From Puffinus mauretanicus (taxonomy: Eukaryota > Chordata > Aves > Procellariiformes > Procellariidae): DNA of 64,000 nucleotides. A program made the translations under genes and the position numbers. The notes beneath the pieces are model-generated. The model was not told where the DNA came from. It saw only the letters and a list, made by a program, of their open reading frames with translations, and searched no databases. Below are positions 34,901-49,829 of this stretch, piece after piece (positions within the stretch are counted from its first letter, which is position 1; every line of letters starts with the position of its first letter). Location of the stretch: contig JAJKFH010003821.1 of the NCBI GenBank assembly GCA_023333565.1, forward strand, positions 1,328,872-1,392,871. Reading direction: 5' to 3'.

Positions 34901-37900
34901 GAAAGTATTTCCTTGAGACTTTGCAGGGACGGCAGGCGGCTGTCAGGAGGTTTCCTACAAGTCCTTCATCGTCCAGTCATTTTTGGTATCGCACAGGTTA
35001 GGGAATCATTATCCACTAGGACACTGCTGAAAAAGGTCAGCTTTTACTGCTGAAAACGTGAACCATTAAAATGCCTGATTTGTAATAATTCAGATGCTGG
35101 CCGATACATCTTGAAGTGGATATGCCTGGTACAAGAAGAGCAATCATCTGTATGTGCTCTGACAGAGAGGGAAAACCTGTGTCAGAGTTACAGTGCGGAG
35201 AAGGCCACAAAGATGGCAGCTGGTCACAAGCAAAAAATATTCATTTGAGAAAAACAGGATCCATGTGCCCTCTCTTGATCTATTTGCAGCAGCTGCACTT
35301 TGATGTAAAACTGTTTGACTTCAGTGGTTTCCACCTGTTATTAATTAGGTTGGATTTTCACCTCACACTATGTCACCCTTTGGGACTGTTTCTTCTCTGG
35401 CGTTGTTGAGCGTGTGTGCTGCAGATGGCAGATACCCATTTTATGCCTGCAGTAAAACACAGATATATTTTGCTTTTTTTACTCAACTGCATTTGTAGGT
35501 CTGCTACTTTTTCACGTTTCGGTAACTGAGATCTTGAGAAAAGCAAAATCCTCGTTCATCTTTCCATCAGCTCGTGTAATGAAGGGACAAATCCTTTTGT
35601 TAGTGGTTTCTTTGGATCCAACAAGCGTTATCATCATGTTCATCTTTCCTGAAGACACCTTCAGGTGTCTAAATAGCTTCTATGGCCACCTGACCATACT
35701 GTGGCAGAAGAGAGGATGCAATCAAGCTTCTGTACCTTCAGCTCTGACCTGTGGCTTGTCATTGGTTCTACCACGCCAGTCGCTGTATTTGTTGGTTTAA
35801 AATGTCTTTGCAATTAGTACGGTTAACAGCATATGTATTTGTGGATCTTTCTATGTACAATAAAAGATGTTTGAGTGAGATTTTAATACTATTTAGAAAC
35901 TGCTGAGTGGTGGAGCCCACAATTTGCTCAGAAGTGGCACATTTCCCCCTTAGACTAGGTGTAATGGTAACTCACCAGAGCTCGGTGGCTTCTATTCAGC
36001 GTGAGCTATCAGGGCAGCAAACTGCAGCAATTCAGAGAAGAAAAAGATGGATTTAAATATCTCAGTAGAGGACTGAGTTTGAAACATTATCAAATGCAGA
36101 ACAAAAAGAAAACCCCAACAATTAGGTGTTGGTGATATCCTCTAAGATGAAAGTCTTGGCTGGGGAAGAAAAAAAAGATGCACAGGAAGTGTGGGGGTTG
36201 GAGGAGAAGAAAACGCTCTTGTTGGGGATGGGCGACCGTTAAGAGCAGCCATAGTCACAGGGACCTGGTCTGAAGCATAGAGAGGACGTATGATCTGCAG
36301 GACCTTGGAGGGGCCCAAGGAACGCTCTACGAAGGTGAGGAAACTGAGGCATGGAAATGCATAGAGTATGTTATTACTTTGTTAGCATCTATATAGTTCT
36401 TTCGTTGTCCAAGCAGAATACATCATCTCAGTTTGCTCTGTAATGTCTGTGCGTTATGTGCTGCTTTCTCGTGTTCTCCTGAAAAGTTAGCTCACCTGAG
36501 CAAGCCATTTCTGGGGCTGGAGCTCAGAGAAATGGTTGCTTGAGCTATGCTGGGAGGCTATGGCAGTGCTGCTCCAGTGGCTCTGCTCAGGTGGGCTCCA
36601 GACCCGTTTCCGCAACGGGAAGCTGCTCTGACCTCACTGCTCATGAAGTGGCTGGGTGTGGAAGTAGAAGGACTTCAAAGAGAGCATCCTTATGGATAGA
36701 CTTAAAGTTTTGCTCCTTCACTGGGAGTGATGTAGGCGTGTGGGCAAATAGGTAGGGCTGACACATGGTGCTGTGAACAGCAAGATCTTTGTGAACTGGT
36801 GGCTGAGGATTAAAAATTATTTTAGGTGTGAACAGGAGAAAAATTGAATTTTAAATAGTTTCAAATAATACATAAGTTTCTCTTTCAAATTCAAAACTAG
36901 TAACCAGCAAAACTACTCTAATGGTTAAGTGGTGTTGATATACCTACTGCTTTGCTCATAGTACTTATAAGAGTTGTGAACGTATAGACAGTCAGTTAAA
37001 CTGCTTTACAAATTTGCACTCTAGTATCTTAAATCTTGAAAGGAAGGGGAGGGCTCCACAGTCATATTAAAACTTTCTCATGTTGTCGAAGTTTCTATAT
37101 TTTTATCTGCATTGAGAACCTTCTTTCTTTTTTTGTTCTAAAAATACCTGTAGGTACTGTATGCTGGTGCTAGCACACAGCTTCCTCCTGCTGCTTTTAA
37201 ATTACTGTTTCAAGTCAGTTTGAGGCTTGCACATGTAAACCTGATCCAGTTAGAGTGGGTATGTTCACTTTGAATTTGTACGTGAAAAAAAGTTTTCTTT
37301 GAAATCGGAAAAGCATCCTTTTTCTAGCTTAAGTATTGTAACTGAAGTGAGGCCTCCAAAACAGAGGCATGTGTTGAGGGGAGAAAGGTTCCTCAAAATG
37401 CCTAAGCAGCAGGTGTTGATCTTTCTGGGAAGGTTTCAGGGATGACCCCTAACTCAGCTGTTTTGTCCAGATAAGTGGAAAATGAGAGTGACCGGCTGCT
37501 GCCCTTCTTTTGAAGCTTTTCCTCTTGTGATCCCTGCAACCCCAAACCCACATGGACTCCTGTTTCCAACCCTTCCAGGGTGCAACCCTTGGCAATGCCC
37601 GCTTTACAAAGGCAGAATACCTGAATTGCTCTGGCGGTGTGACTCCTCTCTGCTGTCTATAGAATTGCTAAGCTTTGGGGTAGGGAGGTAGAAAAAGGTG
37701 TTATTTTGACTTTTTTGAATGGGTCTAAAAAAAGTGAACCTGGAAACGGAATCAACTTGATCAAGTCAGGAGCATCCATGGCATGCACGGAGGTGGAGAG
37801 GATGGGGAGTGAAGCGGTTGGCTTTGTCATGTTTCCCAACAGCATTCTTCAATTATCTTACAGAATTCTTGCTTTTTCATTTAGAATTAGTATCATGTCT

Positions 37901-40900
37901 TCTACTTCTAGGCTCGGTAGCGTGACATTGCTTTCTGGATCCAATCTTCTATTATTTGATTGCCCACCATGAACTGCCTAAGCTGTCAAGAAAGCAATCT
38001 ACAATTAAACTGAGTGTCTTTAATTTTCCTCTCTCGTATTTTAGCTTGGCTTACACAACTGCACTGTAAATCAGTCCTGCCTCTTCCACAACATCTTCTA
38101 TCCTGTTAGCCACTGTCAAGCAAGTTTGACAGGTAAACGGAGGTCTCCAATAGCAAAGGTAGTTCCTGCAAGTTTTGTGAAAGTCAGTGGCAAGATTACA
38201 GAGACCTGGATGAGTGCCCCTTCCCCCCCCAGCTTGAACTAAATAGTTATCTGCTCCGTTTGGTCTGCCAGGAGTCCAGTGAGGGTGTGTATGGCTCAGG
38301 ATCACAACTGGAGGATGTGACACGAGGCTTGTAGGACATGGGAGGACAGGGACCAAAGGTATTGCGGAAGAAAGGAAGCTGGGGCTTGGCAAATCATTTG
38401 TGGAGGTGCGTGGCTCAGTCCATAGGAAATCAGCCTTTGTTGGGCCTGCTGCTTGTAGAACACTTTTCTTCCTGTGGTTATCTAGGTGATACAAACCTAC
38501 TGCTAGTTTTTTTTTCCCCCTCTAAAATAAAAAATCTTGATATGTATATTTGTTCTCTGCAGCAGGTTTTGATTCATTGCAGTGATGATGAGTGTGTCCC
38601 ATTGATTGTATCAGAATAACCAAGATCACATTTGGCTTCAGTTTTTCCAAGAGTTCAATTTTAGAAGAGTGGCCTCTTTCGAGCTGATTTCTCTCTTTCA
38701 TACATGCAGTATTACTCCATTATGGCTCTCGGAGGTGCCAAGAATGAGCTTAAGGATGTTTAATCCTTCTTGCGTAGAAGCCAACAAAGAGAAACCTGTT
38801 TTAAGGAAATGAAGAAAATACAATTTTCTTTCACTTCTTCATGCTGCTCACAATAAAATATAAAGCCTTCAGGATAAATTTTAACATGAGGAAATAAATA
38901 AATATTTGCACCACAAAAGGCAACTTTTATTACAAAGCCACTGACTACAATTAGGCTCCTCTTTATGTAAGTTCAAAGAAATTGTACGAGTATGTGTAGA
39001 AGTAAGACTTAGCCCTAAAAGTTATTTTCTGCTTCATTAAGATTTTCTTTTTAATCTTATATCCCTTAAATTTCTCTTGAGAAGCACCTGAATCGGTTAT
39101 GTTGGCCAGTATGCAAAGTAATATGCCTTCTCTCGTGCGCTGTCTATGTAGCCATAGTCCAAAAATAGCAAAGGTGATGAGCCAGGCTAGATGTACTGGG
39201 AGGCAGATGAGATGCTCTTTGCTTCCTTTGCCATCAGTCTAGATTTTGCCATTTTCCTGGCAGTTTCCATTGTCACTGGAGCAAAAACAATAATTCAGCT
39301 GACCAAGCATTGATGTCTGTATTAGAGGGAGCTGACTGGCTCTATGGACTCCGTTGGTTGTGTTAATTAGATTTCTACTGACTGGAATGAGACTTTAAAC
39401 ACCTATCTCATAGTTACCCAGATGTATGTGTCTTAATATTGAATGAAGTCTACCCTAGGACCTCGATTCATTTCTCCACGTGGAGGAGTGTAGTGAAATT
39501 TGAGTATTATCTGAGTTGCTGTAGGGTATCTGTGACATCCTTATGGGACTAGTCTGCTGAAGAGCCTTGCCCTCCTGGTCTGGCGTTGGGAGGCCGGATA
39601 GATTCACAGCAATATCTAAATTGACACTAGATGCCCATGTTTAGAGCGATGAATCCTGTCCTGTGTGTCTACATGTGCGCTGGGTATCTAGGTTCCCAAA
39701 ATAGTCCGTGGAGTCCTTGTAGTGGGACTTAGCGGCCTGACCTTTTTAAAATATCTTCTCCCTCTACCCCTCCATTATCCAGAACTGAAACATGTAGAGG
39801 GGTAGCTCAGGTGTGTGTGTTTTCACGCTCAGGGCTGCAGCAGAGCAATCTGGAAACAAAAAATTATTTTGCATGCCATAACGGTAGCTCTTACAGTTCG
39901 ACACAGCACAGGTATGGGAGCAGAAAGCAGTCAGGTAGTTGGATGCAGAGAGAACAGAGGAAGCAGACCAGAACATGCTTGCGAACCATAAGTAATGCAA
40001 CATATACATGCTCCGATATTTTAAGAACTCTGGGGCTTGGGGCATAGTTTTGACCAGTCTGACATTTCATTTGAAGTAAAAATACTGATGTTTACTTGAA
40101 ATGTACATGCTGTGTATTATAGGAATGTGTCTGCTTGGTTAAGAGTTTCCTCTCTAGACTTTGGGACAGTGAAATAGTGAGTAATGTGAAAACTTTATCT
40201 GTTAACTATGAGACCTAGCACATATTGCACGGACTGTAGCTTGAGCAGCTGTACAGCTTGTACTCATCTCCCTCAACTGAGAAGAGGACTGCTCACCGCT
40301 GCAGTTCATCACCAGCATGGACAAGAAAATCCATGACGTGTTTTCTGGTTAGCTAACATGAAATCCCGTTTGTTGGCATTTCTTCTTGAAGAAATACGAC
40401 TTTGATTATTCTGTTACTAAGATGCAATGTTTGAAACAATCATATACAGAAAACAGCTTTTACTTTTCTCAGGTTGTTGTACCAGACAGATGCAGCCTTC
40501 TTACACCCAGATGTAAGTGCCTTGGCACTTGTATCCTTCAGCTCCTTAAAGAAATGGAATCAATGGTTGCGTGAGATGCAACGCATGCGAAACAGAAAAT
40601 AGCTAAAATGAACGTAAGTATGTATGCTTCAACTTTGGTTTCCTTGAAAAGCAGTTCTGGAGCATCTCTGGAACGAGTTTTCATTGTGGTTTTTTTCCCC
40701 TCCCCATGTTTATTGTTGTCATTATCATTACCCTCTGAAGGTTGTCTTTTAGCTCCTATCATTGCTGTTGCTCTGAAGCTTACAGGTTTTTAAAGACGTG
40801 ATGATAACAGTATATGCAGATTCTATTTTCTTACACGATTTTGTTATTCTGCTGAAATGGATGAGAATTTCATTTCAGAGGATGAAAACACTACTTTTGA

Positions 40901-41542
40901 CTAATCATCAACTCTACTGAGATGCTAAACTTAATCCCTTGAATCTCTTGCCAGGACTAGTTTTTATTTATTTATTTAGCTTCCAAAATAAAAAACTGCT
41001 TTAATCACTTTGCAGTCCTTATACTGAACCTTGCGTACTGAACCATGCATCAGCATGCATGTCAGAGAAGCACTTCACCATTTCATGGAAACTTTTTAGC
41101 AAAAAAAAAAAAACCAACCAAAGACCATGTTCCCACGACAAGTAGACAAAAACTCACGTTATCTAAATATTAGATAGATCGCAACAACCGTTCTTGCAGG
41201 TGCGTTTGGCATTTTGCATAATCACATTTGCATTTTGACAAATTTGTGCTCATGGTGTGAATCCCCTCTTCATTTTGCATCCCTAGACACTTGCGTTGTG
41301 TAGGAGTGAGAATTGAGCGTGGTTTTTTTTGTGACTGACTATTGAGTCTGTGATTTGTTCAGGGAGGCCCTATGCACTCCCATTTTAAGATAGCACTGGC
41401 TACTGCAGAAGTTCCTAACCTGATGTTCCAAACTGGTTTTGGTTTCTTTGTTTTAGTGCCAACTTGCAGATTTAAAAATGCTCTGATGTGACAAATAGTT
41501 ATGCACATCTCTGCGTCTTATAAGTAAATAAATATTGGGGTC
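34901..41542. other. Intergenic DNA upstream of CDC16
   Basis: No conserved-looking exon, RNA gene or recognisable mobile element was seen. Open frames here are short and have no family resemblance. An unannotated noncoding transcript divergent from the CDC16 island is possible but not shown by sequence. Confidence 0.55.
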
Positions 41543-41823
41543 ACTGGTGCCCAGTGACAGGACCAGAGGCAATGGGCACAACCTGAAGCACAGGAGGGTC
41601 TGTCTGAACATCAGGGAACACTTTTTCACTGTGAGGGAGACCCAGCACTGGCACAGGTTGCCCGGGGAGGTTGTGGAATTTGCATCTCTGGAGAGATTCA
41701 AAAGCTGTCCGTACATGGTCCCAGGCATCCGACTCTCAGTGGCCCTGCTTGAGCAGGAGGTTTGGACCAGATGACCTCCAGAGGTGCCTGCCAACCTCAA
41801 CCCGTCTGTGATCCTGTGAAACA
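41543..41823 (+). mobile_element. CR1 LINE 3' end
   Basis: The sequence follows the canonical CR1 3' region: cagtgacaggaccagaggcaatggg, then TTTTTCACTGTGAGGGAGAC, CAGCACTGG.ACAGGTTGCC, GGGGAGGTTGTGGAAT, TGGACCAGATGACCTCCAGAGG, and a tail GTGATCCTGTGAAAC in place of the ATTCTATG-type repeats. It is 5'-truncated, as is usual for this family. It is less diverged than the copy in CDC16 intron 10. Confidence 0.93.
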
Positions 41824-44800
41824 CTATGTTCGGTCAAAGACCCTAATTCTCACTGAGGCTAAATAAGATCACATCTTCCTCACACAAGAGTCAGAGACAC
41901 TTTTGGCACAGGAGAACCTGTTTGTCTCGACTTTCTGTATCAAGGACATTAGTTTTGAGAGCAGAAACTGATGGTCCTCAGAATGTGGATGGGGAAGGAA
42001 GCCCAGTGAATCTGAAGAACTCTTTACAGTTGACTATGATACATTGTTTGATATATAAAAGCCCTTTTCAGGAGGAGGAGAAGCCTAATGAAACATTAAC
42101 TAAATCTGCCAGTAAAGATTACCTAAGTGAAATAGATGGCTGGAGGGATGCTGGCTTATGTTTAAAAATAGAGAGAGTTAGTGAAAGGAGATTTCATTGC
42201 AAACTAATTTCTTCAGCTCCAATTTGCAGTGCCTTGCCTGTGCTAGTACATGGGAATAAAAACCATGATACTTTTAGCAGATGTAAGTAGTCTATAAGAA
42301 TAGAAATACCTTATTTCCGTTTTGCTCCCTGACGAAAGAGGAGTTCCTTGGCACACCTTTAGCCAGTTGAAGATTAACTGTTGAAATGGCAAGACTTTGG
42401 TTTAAAAGCTGCTCTCCTGCCCTCTAGTGTTGCTGTACAAGCCTTGAATCAGCTGGTGGGTTTGTGTGTATGTTTGTGTGAATTTCTGCTGTCTTTTGGA
42501 AAACTGAAAACTTACAAATTGATCCTTAGTCTAAGTGGAAGATGATACTGGAAGATTAAGAGGCCTTTTGAGCTTTCAATAGTTACCTGCAGAGTTAAAA
42601 CACTTTTCTTTTTCATAACCGTTATTGCATATTCTCTCTCTCTCTTTTTTTTTTTGGTGTTTTTTGTTTTAAAGCAGGATGGCATTTGTAGTATATTTTC
42701 CACTGTAGGTCTAATAAATGTGTGAAGATATGCATTAGGTAGTGATTTTTAAAAAAATGTTTCATATCATTAACTCTTCTATTGATCCAAATTGCTATAT
42801 AAGTACCAAAGTAAAATACACAATAGAATAGGTCTATCTTTAAAACTTCTATACGGAAGTATAAAAAATAATTTTGGTGTTCTGATGCAAAAATAACTGT
42901 GAGTGTGTTATTTATCCATAATAACTAAGCTTGCCATTGGAGCATGAAGGGAAACTTGGGAACCTGACTGATGGCTACAACAGTAATAGGAGAAATTGTA
43001 GAGCACTTCTGAGTGAAGAACAGTAACTGGAAAAAAGCCTTCTGTTATAGCTGCTAGCTGAGACTATCTGATGAAAATGCGAGAACCAATAATGAAATTT
43101 TGTTCCTGTTGAAGCTAACGAGCCAAGATTTCACATCAGTGCTCTAAGGATGAAATTACTTCTCTTTCCCTGGCAAATTAGCTCCAGCTTGGCTTGTTGG
43201 TTTGCCCATTTTATTTTTTTTAAACATTCCTTTTAGAAGTTTTATCTTCTGTTTTTAGGGTGTGACTTAGGTTTTAACGTATCTATCATCTCACCTCCTT
43301 TTCTTCAAGTAAAGAATCATTAAGAATGAGAACTATATATTTTTAATGGATGAAATAAAAAAATGTGTACTCAAGTTCAGCACAGTGAACCCGAACTGGG
43401 CTGACAAAGACAGTACAGATACAAGCATTGGTGTCTGTGAAGTGTGGCCTCATCCATTTGCCCTGGAGTCAATAGTCATGGCAATGCTCCACCCTTTAAA
43501 AGTTCAGGCTCTTAGTTAGCCTCTTGTTTTGATGTGTTTTTATTGTTTTAGTTAGTTAGTTAGGGTTTGCTGATGAAAATATCCTGGTTAAGTTCAAGTC
43601 AAACTAGTCACTTTGCATGAGGTTATGGCTCCATATGGTTTCATCTGGGTTTGCAAAAGTAGTTGTATTGATTGAAGACTTGCACCCATTCCGTCTTTAA
43701 TGTTTCTCACGGATCACAAAAACGTTGTGATAAAGTTCATGGTCTTCTCTAGCTTCATTTTTCTGTGTAAGTATGTTTACTCATGCAGCTGTTATGCCTA
43801 GGATCTGGAGTTTCTCTTCTACTTGATTTCCAGATTCCCCTCTCCTTGCCTTTTACTCTCCCGCTCCAGTCTTTAGACATGGCTCAGTCTCTCCCTTGGC
43901 TCTCATGGTCCTACATGGCTCTCATCAGAAACAGCTAGCCAGCATTTAATAGCCTTTGAAATCCCCAAATGTAGACCGCCACTATTGCCAAAATAGATAT
44001 TATGCCATGACATTTTTCACTGTGTAAATAATATCAATATATGAATAATAGAACCAAGTATTAACCACATTTGTAACAATAGGCCTGACTGCAAAAAGAA
44101 GAGAATTCCATAGTGAGACGTTGTTAAAATAAAATGTCATCAATAAATTTGTCCTCTAGATCGCCATAATATGTGCCAATGGAAGTTTTTGCGGATGTTT
44201 TTTTCCTGTTTTTCCGGTTTTATTTTTTATAAACTGTAAAATAATGCTCCAGTCCTCAGCCAGACATTGGAAACTAGATCTTTACAATACCAAGGCTAAA
44301 GAGAAATGGCTAACCAAGACAGAGGAACACCGTGTTGCGCTCTCAGTTGGATTTTTGTGGACACTTGCGAGGTTGAGCATTGATACTGTCCTGCAGTATA
44401 CGGGCAGGTTCATTTTAGTCTACTTTATTTGGTGTTCTCACCTAACTCCCAACAAAAAGCAAAGATGCTAGAGAACAACACTAGGGGTCACTGTAAAACG
44501 TGATAATAATGAGTTTTCGGGCAGTTTATTTGCAAACGGCCTGTATTCCTCACATCGATATATAGACCATTCCAAGTCTTGGCCGTATTTTATTTCTCTG
44601 TCTATTTTATTTCAGCTGGAAGTGAGATAAACAAAACCAAGATTTAACTGCGGGGGGGGAGGGGGGGGGCGAGGCAGAATCTATCTTCTGATTTGTGAGC
44701 CATCTTTACAAAGGCATAACTTCTGTTTTGCAGGCTTCCATGATCATTTGTCACAGCATGCAATGACCTTAAAAGTAGTTTTAGTCTTTTTGTGACGAGC

Positions 44801-47800
44801 AAACTGAGATAAATGCCCTGTCTCAGTCTAGATTCATGGAACCAAACAGCAACCACTCCACAGTACCTGAAGTGCCACAGAGTCACATTAGTCAGCAGGG
44901 GCTGAGGATGCCTCTTGCAGAACCGGTACCTTTAGCTCCTGTTCAGCACGGCTAAGGAAACAGAGCCCTATTCCTTGGGTATTTTATTTTTTAACAGCAA
45001 TTAATGAATCCTTCACAACCATTTTAAGTTTAAAAATAATCTCCTCTTGATTTTTAGATTAATGAGAGATGAGAGTTGCATCAGCCTCAAGTCTTTGTCC
45101 TGAGTTGCATGGGAAATCAGAAAACTTCCTATAGCCTTTGTTATTTTCATCTTGTTTGGCGTGTGAAGCTGCAGGCACTGGCTTGTACTGTGAGGGCACA
45201 CCTCTTTGAGTTATATGTCTTTCCTCAGCAATATCATATTATGCGATCAAGGTGTACTGCACGGGAAGGCTGCAACCCTAGAAAGCATCTCTTCCAGCAT
45301 GGGCCCTTTTGGCTTGTGTGTTGGGGGGAAGGGAGGGAAGAGACCTAGTGGGAGGCACAGCCTTTGCTGCTTTACAGTGCAACAACCCCTCTTCTGCTCC
45401 AGTACCACTGGTCTGAAGCAGGCAAGTTGCTGGTGCACTGTGATAAATTGAGACAGAGGTCAGATGAGTTGAGTTTTATGCATGAGTCTTGACAGGTCTG
45501 CTTGCAAAGTGCAAGAATATGTGCTTGCTGCACATGTCAGACAAGTGGCTCCTAAGCACCGTTTTCCTCCTGTCTGTTCTGTTCGTGTTCAGCACTGAGG
45601 AGGATGAAAGAATGGCACTGTGTATAAATGCTGATATGGGAAGCTTCCAGTAGCCCATGCATTTTGCAACCCTGAGTGCTGAACAGCTGACTGTTTTTTT
45701 TCCCGATTTTAGAGATCTTTAAACTGAAAATTAAATAAACAGGGTGGGCTGGTGGGGAGGAGCCCTGCCCCAAAGTGTGTGCAATCTGTGATTGCTGCTA
45801 TGAGGAAAGGTAAAACTGGCAAACTAGTTAGAGCAAGGCTTTGCTATGATGCATCTATTTAGTTTGGTGGTCAAGGTTGTGAGGCCACACAGTTAATATC
45901 ATCTGTCTGTCAGCTTGGATGTATTAGTTTTTTAAAAGCTACATCCAATCAATGCAAATATGTTAGGGAATGTTTTAGGCATCAGTGGGCAGAACTGTAA
46001 TCGTTTGGGCATTAGACTGGAAACAAGATGCAGGCAATCACAGCTTCAAGCACGTCCACAAATGTCTGCAGAGCAAAAACCTGGTTTTGATGGACAGCTT
46101 ATACAACTCTTAACTCATCTGTGCTCAGAATTTTATGTGGTAACACTGTGAATGAGTTACCTTTGGACAGGAAAAAAACAACACTGTAGAGAGAAATAAA
46201 TATGACAAGGAGGAGCGGGAAATACACTGAGCTCTCACCATAGATAGGAAGGAGATGGAAGAGTTGCCCAGGGACCTTCTAGAGTGAATGGAGATATGTG
46301 TAATGAATTTGGTCCTAGAAATACTGCTGGTCTGTAATCCCTTAGCAATTTAATTCACTGTGCTCACAGAAGCTGAGAATACTTTTTCACTGCTTTTAGA
46401 AAACAGAGAAGTAACATTATTGTACCTGTGATGAGTGGTTGCCTTTACTGTAGGAATGATTTAGCTTGTTTTATTAGCATCTATCTATGAGCTGGTGAAG
46501 AAAATGTCAGCATACTTCACTACTCATATTGATTACAAAAGAGCTTGTACCACAGGCGAAATTTTTCCTAGGCTAAGAATAAGTACCATGTTCTTCTACA
46601 ACATATTCTTTCAAAGCAAGTCTCATAAGCATTGTCTTAACACGCTTTTAAAATTGCTTCATTTCATTTCTTTTCTGCCTGTGGTATTTCTCAATTTATC
46701 CTAGCTCCCAACACTTGCAAGGAGATATGAGATAGCACGTGTGTATACATACCTGCTCGTTCCTTTCTACCAAAATCAATAAAAAAGAAGGAGAGACATT
46801 GAGCTGCGTTCCTCAGTATATTAACCTAGATCATCTTACCTGTCCTTCAAAGGCCAAAGATACACATCCTGTCCTGATCTTCTGGGTTGCACGCTGCGAC
46901 AGTTAGATAAATTTCACAGAAAAGTAACAAATTCCATAGAACAATCTGCCTTCCTAATACACGCCTCACCAAAAAATATGGCAGGAACTGGAATGCTGCT
47001 TGTCGAGTTCAGGCTTAATATTTCATTTGTTCCCATTTGGTTCCTTAGTAGATTCTATGCTTGCCTCAGGCAATAGCAACATGTTTCTTCGTGATGAAAT
47101 GTGATCAGTTATTTGGATGCTAGCTGTAAGAATGTAAGTGGCATTTCTGTTGGTTTGGCATGAGTCTTAAGAGGTTTTTTTTTCTAACTGCTGGCTTGAT
47201 TGTTCTAGCCTCTAGATCAATGTACTCTTTTGGTAGCACAGCAAACAGTTGCGTGTTACTGTTACATGTTTTATGATTTTTGCTAACTGACTCACCTTTG
47301 GCACACGTTCTGCCTCCCACTGGTTCTGGCAAAGTCAACACCTGTTGACTTCTTGATTGGACGTCATTCAACTGACCTCATGGTGCGTACAAATCTTCAT
47401 ATCTACCTGGACCTTGATCAAAACCTGCTTGGAGACCTTAGAGATCCAGAAGGTTATGGCTGGAGGGAGGGCCTGTGCAGGTGAGAGGCGACTTACAGAG
47501 AGGTCCCAGGTTCTGTCTCTCATCACCAACTTTCTCTAGTTTATCAGACTTCACTTTTCAGTTGATGCAGGGGATTGAATTGTGCTTGCAAATGGCCAGT
47601 AAGGAATTCCCCTGGAGGAGGAAAGCTCCCAGCTGCCATAGAGCCAGCTTCTGCATGCTGTTCTGTTTCCACTCCGCCTGCCCGGCAGCAGGCTGATAGG
47701 AGAGGACTGAGGCTGAGAAAAGGGGATCTCACTGAGCTTTATGTGGCTCATTGGACCAAACTGTAAGTTACTCCCTGCTGCATTGGGATTATCACAATCT

Positions 47801-49829
47801 GACCCAAAGGTCTGGGAGGCAGGACCTGCTCGGAGATGGTCTATTTTCTTGTGTTCATTGTTAGGCGGGACACCCTGACCCACAGCACCTCTGGCAGCAT
47901 TTTTTACAGGCAGCGTAACTTACTTGGACACCCAGGACGCAGACCCGGCTAACATCCTTGCTTATGTTTCTGTTCAACAGTGCAGTAGGAACTTGCTGAG
48001 ACTTAACAGCACTTGTGATGTTGATTGTGGATGGGCATTAGGCCTTGTGCATGTTCAGGGTACACCAGGCTTACTGCTCAAGGACATATACTTGCTCTGA
48101 GTAAGCACGGTAACTCCGAGGATCCAAAATGTGTCAGTTACCACGGATGACTAGAGTCTGATGTGCCTGGGATGGTTTCGTTGTACATACAGAGCAGGGT
48201 TGCTCTGCACAAGAATCACAGGTAATAGTCACTGCATGTGTGCAGTTGTGGTAGTTTAATCCCCGAAGCAGCAGGGTGAGAGATGAAAGAAGTAGAGTTG
48301 GTAGCCCTGTCTAAACACAAAACCGTGCACATGGGGCAGCTTTCTCTATCTTCCTGTCCGATCTCTCAAATCTAAACAGCCTGTGCTCTCTTCTGAATGA
48401 ACTCAGTCCAGTGTCTGGGCTTTCAGTCTTAACGGACTCAACTAAGTTGAATTGTTTGGCCTTGCGGAAACCAAGGATTTGAAAACCACTTGCTAGAACT
48501 TCACACGTTCACCACAGTCAAATTAACACGGTCACTCTCTGCAAGTGAGTCACAAGTAGCTGGGCTTTAAAAGAGCTACGCATTTCACTTCTGTGGGATA
48601 AAAATTCCTCATCTGGAGCCTAGAAAGAACATCCGTCTGTGGTGTAATGAGAAAACTGTCTTTTCCTCCATTATTCAAGAGACTTGCTCAACACGTGTTC
48701 CAAGAGACATGTGGAAAGATCTGTGAAGATCTCAGTCACTTTTGTGGACAATATGACTATATTTAGTAATTTCCCAGTCTTTCTAAGGCCATTAAAATAC
48801 CTTTTCCAACTTGTGAACTGTATATTGCTTTCATCTGTGCAAATAAGTTTATGTCGTCAGTTGCATAATTGAGCCAAATTGTATTTCAAGTTAAACAGAA
48901 AGGCTTATTGGGGGGAGGCAGCTTTAAAAGTACTAGTGAATTCAAGTAAACTAGAAGAATCCAAGTGTTTTACTGGACTTACCAAAAGAGCTTTTTTAGT
49001 GAGAGAGAGAGATATTTATGTTGACTGGACTACGCGTGGTTTAAGGGAAAAAGTTTCCTCTTAAAGGTTTAACCCAAAATATGCTCAGGAGCCGTGATCT
49101 GGATGAAGCCTTCTCCAGACCACTGAGGTTGAAGAATAAATTCTAGACCTGAAAAGGCAGGGCATGACATGCACTCAGAGGTGCGGACTCCCCACGAGCT
49201 TTTGTTTGGATAAATTAAAATGCAGTACTTGGCCCCCTCTAATTGTTAATCACACCTGTGCCAATATGTTTGCTTAAGTTTATTTCGCGCAGCTGCTGCA
49301 AGCTGGTGCCAGATGGCAACCTAGCTCTTCCAGCATGAAAAAAAGAACTGAAAGAACCAGGAAGGTCTCGGCTCTCCATGTAAGGCCCTGATCCTACAGG
49401 CAGTTTTATATATGAAGGGCTTGTAAAATCAAGTCCTTTGCATGCTTTAACCTAATACAATTAGCCTACCCTTTGATTTTAGTGGCTTGAGCTGTTTACC
49501 ATTACAAATGTGGTCAGATGAACAACATTTTTAAAATGGAGGCAAACATCCTAATTCAAATTTGATTACCATTATTAGACAGTCAACAAAAGAAGGCTTG
49601 ATTTTTTTGGTTTGCTTTCTGTTTGAAAATGCTGGGTGCCTTTGAAAACAGGGTATTTTATTTGGGCACCTAATTTAAACTTCCAAATTCAAGACATATT
49701 TTTTTTCCCACAACTTCCAGGTGGGTTTGGCATGTAGGCCATGTATCTTGTAGTGAGAATATTCATTGCATGGAACACGCAGACCAAATATGTTGAACTC
49801 TAATGTCTACCTCTGGTATTGGAGGTAAC
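41824..49829. other. Intergenic DNA between the CR1 and the solo LTR
   Basis: No gene is recognised. Minor features are a TTAG microrepeat at about 43552-43564 and a G-rich stretch at 44652-44670. Confidence 0.55.
49825..49829. repeat. Left target-site duplication GTAAC
   Basis: Identical to 50318-50322 on the other side of the solo LTR. Confidence 0.92.

Noticed and set aside
38051..38494. A 147-codon minus-strand open frame
   Set aside because: Composition is non-protein-like with Pro/Ser/Thr runs. I could not relate it to any family or find splice partners.
41453..41824. A 123-codon minus-strand open frame
   Set aside because: It is the reverse complement of a CR1 3' end.
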